Source: an uncultured Eubacteriales bacterium
Lineage (GTDB): Bacteria; Bacillota; Clostridia; Oscillospirales; Oscillospiraceae
Assembly: GCA_934572535.1 (NCBI GenBank)
Contig: CAKTLJ010000037.1
Coordinates: 1 to 10,227, forward strand
Length of the DNA stretch: 10,227 bases
Reading direction: 5' to 3'
Shown here: positions 4,915-10,227 of the stretch, piece after piece
How positions within the stretch are numbered: position 1 is the stretch's first letter
Layout of the letters: every line of letters begins with the position of its first letter
Notes under the pieces: generated by a model
Database searches by the model: none
Told to the model about the DNA's origin: nothing
Seen by the model: the letters and a program-made list of their open reading frames with translations, nothing else
Program-made: the position numbers and the translations under genes

Positions 4915-6822
4915 ATGGAAAAGAAACAATTTAAGGCCGAATCCCAGCGGCTCATGGATCTGATGATCAATTCCATTTATACCCATAAGGAGATCTTTCT
5001 GCGCGAAATTATCTCCAACGCAAGCGATGCCATTGACAAGCTGGCCTACAAGGCCCTCACCGACGAGAACGTGGGCCTGAACCGGGACGACTTCCGGATC
5101 GTGGTCGTGCCCGACAAGGACGCCAAGACCCTCACCGTCTCCGACAACGGCATCGGCATGACCCAGGAGGAGATGGAGAACAACCTGGGCACCATCGCCA
5201 AGAGCGGCTCTCTCCAGTTCAAGAAGGAGACCGAGAACGCCGACGACGCGGAGCTGGACATCATCGGCCAGTTCGGCGTGGGCTTCTACTCCGCCTTCAT
5301 GGTGGCCGACAAGGTCACCGTCATCTCCAGGGCCTACGGGACCGACACCGCGTTCAAGTGGGAGTCCGAGGGCGTGGAGGGCTACACCATCGAGCCGTGC
5401 GAGAAGGAGACCGTGGGCACCGACGTCATCATGCACATCAAGGACAACACCGAGGAGGAGGAGTACAGCGAGTACCTGCGCCCCTACTTCCTCTCCACCC
5501 TGGTCCAGAAGTACTCCGACTACATCCGCTACCCCATCCGCATGGAGATGGAGCACAGCCAGCAGAAGCCCAGGCCCGAGGACGCAGGCGACGACTACAA
5601 GCCCGAGTACGAGATGGTCAAGGCGTGGGAGACCGTCAACTCCATGGTCCCCATCTGGCAGCGCCCCAAGGCCCAGGTCACCGAGGAGGAGCACAACCAG
5701 TTCTACAAGACCAAGTTCGGCGACTGGCAGGACCCCCTGCTGACCATCCAGGTGGCCGCCGAGGGCAACTTTGAGTACAAGGCCCTCCTCTACATCCCCA
5801 GCCAGGTCCCCATGAACTTCTTCACCACCGAGTTTAAGAAGGGCTTGCAGCTCTACTCCTCCGGCGTGATGATCATGGACCGCTGCCCCGACCTGCTGCC
5901 CGACCACTTCAGCTTTGTCCAGGGCATCGTGGACACCCCCGACGTCTCCCTGAACATCTCCCGCGAGATGCTCCAGCACGACCGCCAGCTCAAGGTCATC
6001 GCCAACAACATCGAGAAGAAGATCAAAAACGAGCTGACCAAGCTCATGCAGAACGACCGCGAGAAGTACGAGAAGTTCTGGGCCTGCTTCGGGATGCAGT
6101 TCAAGTATTCCCTCATGAACGCCTATGGCCAGAACCGGGACGTGGTCCGCGACCTGCTGCTCTTCTGGTCCTCCAAGGAGAACAAGCTCACCTCCCTCAA
6201 GGAGTACGCCGAGCGGATGCCCGCGTCCCAGGAGAAGCTCTACTACGTCTGCGCCGACAGCGTGGAGAACGCCGCCAAAATGCCCCAGGCCGAGCGCGTG
6301 CTCAAGGCCGGGTACGAGGTCCTCTACCTCGTCAACGCCGAGGACGAGATCGTCCTGCAAATGCTGGAGAACCACGAGGGCAAGCCCTTCGTCTCCGTGG
6401 CCAGCGACGACGCCCTGCCCGTCACCGACGCCGAGAAGGCCAGCGCCGAGCAGGCCGAGAAGGACCACAAGGACCTGCTGGACTTCGCCCAGGAGACCCT
6501 GAAGGACCAGGTGGCCAAGGTCCGCATCTCCACCATCCTGCAAAGCGGCTCCGTCTGCCTGACCGCCGAGGGGCCGGTCTCCCTGGAGATGGAGAAGTAT
6601 TTCCACAAGATGCGCGGCGACTACCCCATGAAGGCCCAGCGGGTCCTGGAGCTCAACCCCGACTCCGCCGCCTTCCAGGCCCTGTGCGCTGCCTACGAGA
6701 CCGACAAGGAGAAGGCCGCCACCTACGTGGAGGTCCTGTATGACCAGGCCCTCATCATCGCCGACCTTCCCGTCCCCGACCCCGCCCGCTACGCCGAGCT
6801 GGTGTGCAGCCTGATGCACTGA
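4915..6822 (+). CDS. htpG: Chaperone protein HtpG (bacterial Hsp90)
   Basis: The product has 635 residues, the full length expected for HtpG, and acts as a homodimeric ATP-dependent chaperone in the cytoplasm. The N-terminal GHKL ATPase shows the E-N-D motif (EIISNASDAIDK; Glu31, Asn35, Asp38), DNGIGM (77-82), GTIAKSG and the lid/G-loop GQFGVGFYSAFM. The middle domain has YIRYPI, the client-binding region and the conserved catalytic-loop section SLNISREMLQ with its Arg. The C-terminal dimerisation domain ends LVCSLMH without MEEVD, as in bacteria. GGAGG (4900-4904) is ten bases before the ATG. It is a single-gene unit between a CIRCE-controlled promoter and a strong terminator. Codon use is strongly biased to C/G endings (GAC, GAG, AAG, CTC), typical of a highly expressed gene. 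In B. subtilis htpG is not under CIRCE, so direct HrcA control here is notable. Confidence 0.98.
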   Translation: MEKKQFKAESQRLMDLMINSIYTHKEIFLREIISNASDAIDKLAYKALTDENVGLNRDDFRIVVVPDKDAKTLTVSDNGIGMTQEEMENNLGTIAKSGSLQFKKETENADDAELDIIGQFGVGFYSAFMVADKVTVISRAYGTDTAFKWESEGVEGYTIEPCEKETVGTDVIMHIKDNTEEEEYSEYLRPYFLSTLVQKYSDYIRYPIRMEMEHSQQKPRPEDAGDDYKPEYEMVKAWETVNSMVPIWQRPKAQVTEEEHNQFYKTKFGDWQDPLLTIQVAAEGNFEYKALLYIPSQVPMNFFTTEFKKGLQLYSSGVMIMDRCPDLLPDHFSFVQGIVDTPDVSLNISREMLQHDRQLKVIANNIEKKIKNELTKLMQNDREKYEKFWACFGMQFKYSLMNAYGQNRDVVRDLLLFWSSKENKLTSLKEYAERMPASQEKLYYVCADSVENAAKMPQAERVLKAGYEVLYLVNAEDEIVLQMLENHEGKPFVSVASDDALPVTDAEKASAEQAEKDHKDLLDFAQETLKDQVAKVRISTILQSGSVCLTAEGPVSLEMEKYFHKMRGDYPMKAQRVLELNPDSAAFQALCAAYETDKEKAATYVEVLYDQALIIADLPVPDPARYAELVCSLMH

Positions 6823-6828
6823 GAACAG

Positions 6829-6877
6829 AAGATCCCTCCCACCGTGGATGCGTCCAGGGTGAGAGGGATCTTTTTTT
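6829..6877 (+). terminator. Rho-independent terminator of htpG
   Basis: The outer stem AAGATCCCTC/GAGGGATCTT (the left arm starts at 6829, the right arm starts at 6863) continues after a mismatch with CACC/GGTG and ends in T6871-6877. It starts seven bases after the stop codon. The opposite side has only a weak T-run, so it may serve the leftward gene poorly. Confidence 0.9.
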
Positions 6878-6893
6878 GGTTCGGGCGCGGCCG

Positions 6894-7415
6894 TCACTCG
6901 GCGACGGCCAGCCTCTGGCGGATGTAGGACCCCACCTGGTCGTCGGGGACCTGGAGGACGAAGGACAGCTCGTTTTCGATGATGCCCTCCGCCCGGCGGA
7001 GGGTGGTCTCATCGGAGGCGGAGAGCTTCTTGCCCCGGCCCGCCAGGTCGTGCTTGTGGCGGTAAATGCAGACCACCAGGCGGAGAAGCTCCCGCAGCTC
7101 GCAGGCCTTGAGCGCGGCCTGGAAGCTGGCCATGCGGACCTTCCGGTCCTCGACCCAGTCCAGCTCCGCCCCCCGGGTGGAGAGGATCAGCTCGTCGATC
7201 TCCGCCTGGGTGGGCAGGCGCTGCATCCTGGCCAGCAGGGTCTCGCTGGTGGTGGGGACGAAAATGGTGGAGCCGGGGTCGGCCACAGGCTTTAGAATGT
7301 AAAAGGTCTTGGGGGCTTCCTTGCCCCGGGGTGTATCCGTGCGGATATCCGCCACCAGACAAACGCCGTTGCAGGAATAGCTGACGTGCTCGCCGATGCG
7401 GTATGATTCTGCCAT
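6894..7415 (-). CDS. CarD/CdnL-type transcription regulator
   Basis: From the chosen start the product has 173 residues. The N-terminal CarD/TRCF RNA-polymerase-interaction fold is visible in YRIGEHVSYSCNGVCLVADI, followed by TFYILKPVADPGSTIFVPT, equivalent to the usual 'FxIGDxVVYPxHGVGxI ... YYVLK ... VMVPV' pattern. The rest is the helical C-terminal domain, including DWVEDRKVRMASF. CarD proteins bind the polymerase beta subunit and stabilise the open complex, often at stress or rRNA promoters. AAGGAGG (7429-7423) is seven bases from ATG 7415 and four from ATG 7418, so I take 7415. The open frame extends to 7496, but that extra part is not protein-like and lies before the ribosome site. It is monocistronic, has its own TATAAT promoter, and is convergent with htpG. 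No DNA-binding helix beyond the CarD fold is seen. Confidence 0.88.
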   Translation of the reverse strand: MAESYRIGEHVSYSCNGVCLVADIRTDTPRGKEAPKTFYILKPVADPGSTIFVPTTSETLLARMQRLPTQAEIDELILSTRGAELDWVEDRKVRMASFQAALKACELRELLRLVVCIYRHKHDLAGRGKKLSASDETTLRRAEGIIENELSFVLQVPDDQVGSYIRQRLAVAE

Positions 7416-7483
7416 CATAGGGCCTCCTTCCGGGTTCGTTTTGGGAACGGGGCATGGCTCGGTCCGCGCGTCTCGCGGCCGCA

Positions 7484-7498
7484 GTATGCCCAACATAC
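7484..7498. promoter_or_regulatory. Small inverted repeat at the start of the carD-like transcript
   Basis: GTATG-CCCAA-CATAC (5-bp arms, 5-base spacer) lies directly downstream of the -10 box, at about +1. This is a place where a repressor would block initiation. The arms are short, so chance is possible. Confidence 0.3.
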
Positions 7499-7500
7499 AT

Positions 7501-7530
7501 ATTATAGCAAAAAAGTCAGGAAAAATCCAA
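7501..7530 (-). promoter_or_regulatory. Promoter of the carD-like gene
   Basis: Reading leftwards, TTGGAT (7530-7525) is followed by 18 bases and a perfect TATAAT (7506-7501). The leader to ATG 7415 is about 80 bases. Confidence 0.7.
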
Positions 7531-7621
7531 GGGAATTTTGAACAAATAATACAAAGCGATTTTCAGCGGAAGCGCCAAAGCCCGGCCCGCCCTGTTTTTT
7601 TCGCCTCCCGCCCAAATGGAG

Positions 7622-7650
7622 TGGAAACCCGCGCCGGGCTGTGCTAGACT
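7622..7650 (+). promoter_or_regulatory. Promoter of the flavodoxin gene
   Basis: TGGAAA (7622-7627) and TAGACT (7645-7650) are 17 bases apart, and the -10 is extended by TGC (7642-7644). Transcription should begin near 7657, directly in front of the inverted repeat at 7660-7675. The weak -35 suggests reliance on the extended -10. Confidence 0.5.
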
Positions 7651-7659
7651 GCACCTGTA

Positions 7660-7675
7660 GTTAGCCAATGCTAAC
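7660..7675. promoter_or_regulatory. Candidate metal-repressor operator upstream of flavodoxin
   Basis: GTTAGC-CAAT-GCTAAC is a perfect inverted repeat with 6-bp arms at about +4 to +19 of the predicted transcript, a typical repressor position. TTAG...CTAA arms resemble operators of DtxR/MntR-type metal regulators. Since flavodoxin replaces ferredoxin when iron is short, iron control is a sensible reading, but the regulator is not in the window. Confidence 0.5.
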
Positions 7676-7685
7676 CGCATGGGAG

Positions 7686-7724
7686 GCGCTGCCCGCCCTG
7701 GCTCCGCACGGGGGCGGGCGGCGC
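7686..7724 (+). other. Strong GC hairpin in the flavodoxin leader
   Basis: A 13-bp stem (7686-7698 with 7712-7724, one G-U pair) has a 13-base loop and ends 22 bases before the AAGGAGG site. There is no T-run, so it is not a terminator. It may protect the 5' end of the message or be a control element. Confidence 0.45.
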
Positions 7725-7762
7725 GTCCCCCGCGAACCTGAATCACAAGGAGGTTGCGACAC

Positions 7763-8182
7763 ATGAACGAGATCGCAGTCATTTTCTGGTCCGGCACCGG
7801 CAACACCGCCGCCATGGCCACCGCCGTGGTGGAAGGGGCGGGCAGCCAGGCCAAGCTCATCAACGTCAACGACATCACGGCCGACGAGGCCGGGCAGTAT
7901 AGCCGCCTGGCGCTGGGCTGCCCCTCCATGGGCGACGAGGTCCTGGAGGAGGACGTCTTTGAGCCGTTCTTCACCGCGCTGGAGGGCCAGCTCTCCGGCA
8001 AGAAGGTGGTCCTCTTTGGCTCCTACGACTGGGGCGACGGCCAGTGGATGCGGGAGTGGGCGGACCGGACCAAGGCCGCCGGGGCGGTCCTCTGCGCCGA
8101 GCCGCTCATCGTCAACCTGTACCCGGACGCCAACGGCCTGAGCCAGTGCCGCGCCCTGGGCGCGGCCATCGCCAACGCCTGA
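7763..8182 (+). CDS. Short-chain flavodoxin
   Basis: The product has 139 residues and matches the length and pattern of clostridial flavodoxins (about 138). The FMN phosphate loop SGTGNT is at residues 10-15, directly after the beta-1 strand IAVIFW. GCPSMGDEVLEEDVFEPFF corresponds to the conserved 'GCxAMGDEVLE' segment, and FGSYDWGDGQWMREW is the second FMN loop with its stacking aromatic. It carries one or two electrons at low potential between oxidoreductases in the cytoplasm, substituting for ferredoxin under iron limitation. I chose ATG 7763 because AAGGAGG (7747-7753) is nine bases away; the TTG at 7754 abuts that site and is not usable. It is monocistronic, with a probable metal-responsive operator at its transcript start and a long terminator-like hairpin downstream. 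Confidence 0.95.
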   Translation: MNEIAVIFWSGTGNTAAMATAVVEGAGSQAKLINVNDITADEAGQYSRLALGCPSMGDEVLEEDVFEPFFTALEGQLSGKKVVLFGSYDWGDGQWMREWADRTKAAGAVLCAEPLIVNLYPDANGLSQCRALGAAIANA

Positions 8183-8254
8183 CGTACGCCTGATCCAACC
8201 GTGCGCGAACGTGATATTTCATCCTTCTCTCTCCTTTCAACGTGTGTAACATGC

Positions 8255-8300
8255 AACGCACCCGAGGGGCGGTCTGTTGACCGCCCCTCGGGTGCGTTTC
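8255..8300 (+). terminator. Very long perfect hairpin, probable flavodoxin terminator
   Basis: A perfect 20-bp stem (8255-8274 with 8279-8298) has loop TGTT. The T-run is short (TTTC), but the stem is unusually long and GC-rich. It is symmetrical and starts 72 bases after the stop codon. It could alternatively be a small palindromic repeat element. Confidence 0.6.
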
Positions 8301-8402
8301 TGCTTGTCGAAAAAGACTGCGCCTTTTCCGACAGAGGGGGATGGCAGGCCGCCGCGCGCAGGTCCTGTGCGCCTCTGGCGCCCACACCCCACACTTGCGG
8401 CC

Positions 8403-8457
8403 TGAGCAGCATGTTCTCCGACGTACACGCCGCCGGAGAACATGATCTCATTTTTTT
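8403..8457 (+). terminator. Terminator-like hairpin with T7
   Basis: An 11-bp perfect stem CATGTTCTCCG/CGGAGAACATG (8410-8420 and 8434-8444) is extended across a small internal loop by TGAG/CTCA (8403-8406 and 8447-8450). It runs directly into T8451-8457. No gene ends just upstream, so either it is a back-up for the flavodoxin unit or an RNA is transcribed between 8300 and 8457. Confidence 0.6.
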
Positions 8458-8460
8458 CGC

Positions 8461-8494
8461 AGCCTGCGGGCCGCGAACTCTGCGAGGCTTTTTT
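8461..8494 (+). terminator. Weak second terminator-like hairpin
   Basis: AGCCT (8461-8465) pairs with AGGCT (8485-8489) and is followed by T8489-8494. A bulged CG pairing adds to the stem. It lies in tandem with the T7 hairpin and 40 bases ahead of the mgtE promoter, so together they insulate mgtE from upstream reading. Confidence 0.4.
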
Positions 8495-8533
8495 GACCGT
8501 CTCGTTTGCCGCGCGGAAGTGTGCCGGAAGCGG

Positions 8534-8562
8534 TTGACAAATAGTGCCCGGACACATATAAT
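8534..8562 (+). promoter_or_regulatory. Perfect consensus promoter of mgtE
   Basis: TTGACA (8534-8539) and TATAAT (8557-8562) are exactly 17 bases apart, a full match to the SigA consensus. The predicted start is near 8569, leaving a leader of about 245 bases. Such a strong promoter implies that control acts after initiation. Confidence 0.9.
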
Positions 8563-8568
8563 GAGGCT

Positions 8569-8813
8569 GGTTCCCTGCGGGGAGCTTATTTCTGACGGAA
8601 AAGTGAGGTGGAAACAATGGACGCAGGCGGTAGTAACGGCACTTTGGCAGGCCGACCTCCCCAGCGCATGGAGGACCCGCCCCTAGGGGCGTCCATTCGT
8701 GCCCACTGATCCCTCATAGATCCCAAGATCGGTCCACCGGTGTGTCTTACTTCTTGCTCCGAAACTGGGCGTAGTCCGCGCCTTGAAACGAAAACAGCTT
8801 GGAGGAGATGCCA
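8569..8813 (+). ncRNA. Long structured mgtE leader, candidate Mg2+ control region
   Basis: The transcript has about 245 bases before mgtE. I find none of the conserved M-box (ykoK) segments I looked for, so this is probably not that riboswitch. Competing pairings are visible. The uORF start region 8617-8624 (ATGGACGC) is the exact complement of 8689-8696. Those bases also belong to a local hairpin (GGAC 8673-8676 with GTCC 8691-8694, inner GCC/GGC) whose 5' arm contains the two proline codons. CCTCC...AGC (8656-8665) can pair with GCT...GGAGG (8797-8805), the mgtE ribosome site. There is no rho-independent terminator inside, so control would be translational or Rho-dependent. Confidence 0.5.
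8617..8709 (+). CDS. 30-residue mgtE leader peptide (uORF)
   Basis: ATG 8617 is preceded by GAGGTGG and opens a 30-codon frame that ends at TGA 8707-8709, inside the mgtE leader and 104 bases before mgtE. The peptide starts MDAGGSNGTLAGR. It contains PP at 14-15, then R-M-E-D-P-P at 17-22, and ends LGASIRAH. Acidic residues followed by prolines are the hallmark of the enterobacterial MgtL leader peptide, whose nascent chain destabilises the ribosome when Mg2+ is low and thereby opens expression of mgtA. The proline codons CCG CCC (8677-8682) sit in the arm of a local hairpin, so ribosome progress there would change the RNA fold. The sequence shows the frame and motif directly; the Mg2+ role is inference. 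The internal ATG (codon 18) has no ribosome site. Confidence 0.5.
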   Translation: MDAGGSNGTLAGRPPQRMEDPPLGASIRAH

Positions 8814-10193
8814 ATGGCAGAGAAAAACGTGGTCACCCTCGGGGTGACCCTGGAAGCCTTGGTCGAGGCGAAGAAATACACCACCCTGCGGGACATCCTG
8901 GTCACCATGAATGCGTCGGACATTGCGACGCTCTTCGAGGATGTGCCCGAGGAAAAGCTGCCGCTGCTGTTCCGGCTTTTGCCCAAGGAGCTGGCGGCGG
9001 AGACCTTTGTTGAAATGGAACCGGAGGCCCAGGAGCTTTTGATCCAGGGCTTTTCCGACAACGAACTGAAGGAAGTCGTTGACGAGCTCTACGTGGACGA
9101 CGCGGTAGACATCGTGGAAGAGATGCCTGCCAACGTGGTCAAGCGCATTTTGAAGCAGGCCGACCCGGAAATGCGCAAGATGATCAACGAGATCCTGAAA
9201 TACCCCGACGACAGCGCTGGCTCCATCATGACCACGGAGTACGTGAGCCTGCGCCCCAACATGACCGCGGAGGAGGCCATCAAGCGCATCCGCCGCACCG
9301 GCGTGGACAAGGAGACCATCTACACCTGCTACGTCACCGACAACAACCGGAAGCTGGTGGGCATGATCTCCCTGCGGACCCTCCTGCTCTGTGACGACGA
9401 CGACGTGATGGAGGACGTCATGGAGCCGAACGTCATCTCCGTGAACACCCTGGAGGACCAGGAGAGCGTGGTCCAGATGCTGGCCAAGTACGACTGGTCG
9501 GCCATGCCCGTGGTGGACCAGGAGAACCGCCTGGTGGGCATCGTCACCATCGACGACGCCATCGACGTCCTCCAGGAGGAGACCACCGAGGACTTCGAAA
9601 AGCTGGCCGGTATGACCCCGACGGATAAGCCCTACCTCCGCACCGGCGTGCTGGAGACCTGGAAATCCCGCATCCCCTGGCTGCTGATCCTGATGCTCTC
9701 GGCCACCCTGACCAGCATGGTCCTGACCGGCTTCGAGACCTCCCTGGCGGCCTGCACCGCCCTGACCGCCTTCATCCCCATGCTCACGGGTACCGGCGGC
9801 AACAGCGGCACCCAGTCCTCCGTGGCGGTCATCCGCGCCCTGTCCCTGGGCGAGGTGGAGTTCGTGGACACCATCCGGGTCGTCTGGAAGGAGATCCGGG
9901 TCGCGGTGATGTGCGGCCTCACCCTGGCGGCCTGCAACTTTGTCAAGCTCCTGGTGGTGGACCGGATGCTCCTGGGCAACACCGGCGTCCGGGTCCCCGT
10001 GGCGGCGGTGATCTGCGTGACCATGGTCTTCACGGTCCTGTGCGCCAAGACGGTGGGCTGTGTGCTCCCCCTGCTGGCGGAGAAGATCCACCTGGACCCG
10101 GCCGTCATGGCCAGCCCCTTCATCTCCACCATCGTGGACGTCATCACCCTGCTCATCTACTTTCAGGTGGCCAAGGCCATCCTGCATATCTGA
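8814..10193 (+). CDS. mgtE: Magnesium transporter/channel MgtE
   Basis: The product has 459 residues and the complete MgtE architecture. A helical N-domain (residues 1-125) carries repeated short units (SDIATLFEDVPEEKLPLLFRLLPKELAAE, NELKEVVDELYVDDAVDIVEEMP). Two CBS domains (about 130-255) are introduced by YPDDSAGSIMTTEY. The connecting helix and five membrane helices start near residue 283 (IPWLLILMLSATLTSM). The pore signature TGTGGNSGTQSS is near 325, and HLDPAVMASPF near 426 holds the Asp that corresponds to the ion-selectivity residue of Thermus MgtE. The acidic N and CBS domains bind intracellular Mg2+ and close the pore. GGAGG (8801-8805) is eight bases before ATG 8814; ATG 8808 is too close and the TTG at 8799 is not credible. 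The gene follows a consensus promoter and a long leader with its own peptide frame. Confidence 0.97.
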   Translation: MAEKNVVTLGVTLEALVEAKKYTTLRDILVTMNASDIATLFEDVPEEKLPLLFRLLPKELAAETFVEMEPEAQELLIQGFSDNELKEVVDELYVDDAVDIVEEMPANVVKRILKQADPEMRKMINEILKYPDDSAGSIMTTEYVSLRPNMTAEEAIKRIRRTGVDKETIYTCYVTDNNRKLVGMISLRTLLLCDDDDVMEDVMEPNVISVNTLEDQESVVQMLAKYDWSAMPVVDQENRLVGIVTIDDAIDVLQEETTEDFEKLAGMTPTDKPYLRTGVLETWKSRIPWLLILMLSATLTSMVLTGFETSLAACTALTAFIPMLTGTGGNSGTQSSVAVIRALSLGEVEFVDTIRVVWKEIRVAVMCGLTLAACNFVKLLVVDRMLLGNTGVRVPVAAVICVTMVFTVLCAKTVGCVLPLLAEKIHLDPAVMASPFISTIVDVITLLIYFQVAKAILHI

Positions 10194-10227
10194 ACGACAA
10201 ACGTCCGGCGCGGAACGAGAAGCTTCT
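10194..10227. other. Downstream of mgtE, window edge
   Basis: Only 34 bases follow the mgtE stop codon. No terminator or gene start can be recognised before the sequence ends. Confidence 0.4.

Noticed and set aside
4858..6897. Open 679-residue frame on the strand opposite htpG
   Set aside because: It is a shadow of htpG caused by its strong C/G third-position bias; composition is low-complexity Leu/Val/Gly/His/Asp and there is no ribosome site.
6894..7496. Longer start (200 residues) for the carD-like gene
   Set aside because: The extra 26-27 residues lie upstream of a perfect AAGGAGG site and do not resemble the CarD N-terminus.
8201..8686. 161-residue rightward frame between flavodoxin and mgtE
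   Set aside because: It runs through a 20-bp hairpin, two terminator-like hairpins and the consensus mgtE promoter, so it cannot be a normal gene.
8569..8813. M-box (ykoK) Mg2+ riboswitch in the mgtE leader
   Set aside because: None of the conserved segments I know (GGUGAGGCUCC, GCUGCUGCCC, GACGCCAAUGGGU) can be found; a covariance-model search would settle it.
8586..10187. Open 533-residue frame on the strand opposite mgtE
   Set aside because: Same cause as above: a His/Asp/Gly/Val-rich mirror of a GC-biased gene, covering mgtE and its promoter leader, with no protein-like pattern.
1..10227. CRISPR array, tRNA, rRNA, insertion sequence or phage genes
   Set aside because: I saw no regularly spaced direct repeats, no cloverleaf-like or rRNA segments, and no transposase, integrase or phage proteins in any frame.

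Overview
The window looks like chromosomal DNA of a GC-rich gut Firmicute, most likely an Oscillospiraceae-type Clostridium relative (Flavonifractor/Lawsonibacter/Pseudoflavonifractor-like). The basis is Gram-positive Shine-Dalgarno sites (AAGGAGG), SigA-type promoters with 17-base spacers, a CIRCE heat-shock operator, a clostridial short-chain flavodoxin, a PadR regulator paired with a small membrane protein, and strong C/G third-position bias in the housekeeping genes. The genus is an inference.

Layout. Bases 1-190 hold a palindromic repeat and a promoter for a small four-helix membrane protein (191-583). A two-way terminator separates it from a leftward operon, a PadR-type repressor plus a membrane-anchored protein (1694-625). 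Diverging from that operon is a secreted 131-residue protein (1874-2269). Its C-terminal half aligns without gaps to the C-terminal domain of the membrane protein, so the divergent unit appears to be one system with a shared extracellular domain. Bases 2568-4632 hold four more small secreted, lipidated or membrane proteins of unknown function in two transcription units. The first gene of this stretch (2568-3089) is clearly AT-richer than its neighbours.

The right half is conserved housekeeping and stress physiology. htpG (Hsp90) sits behind a perfect CIRCE operator embedded in its promoter region. A CarD/CdnL-type transcription regulator is convergent with it. A short flavodoxin follows, with an inverted-repeat operator at its predicted transcription start and a strong GC hairpin in its leader. 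After a cluster of terminator-like hairpins comes mgtE, a complete magnesium transporter.

The most interesting element is the mgtE leader (about 8569-8813). It follows a perfect consensus promoter, shows none of the M-box riboswitch landmarks I looked for, and contains a 30-codon upstream reading frame with an internal Glu-Asp-Pro-Pro run. This resembles in logic the acidic/proline MgtL leader peptide of enterobacterial mgtA. Mutually exclusive pairings involve the leader start codon, its proline codons and the mgtE ribosome binding site. A magnesium-sensing leader peptide for mgtE is my main candidate for an undescribed regulatory system here.
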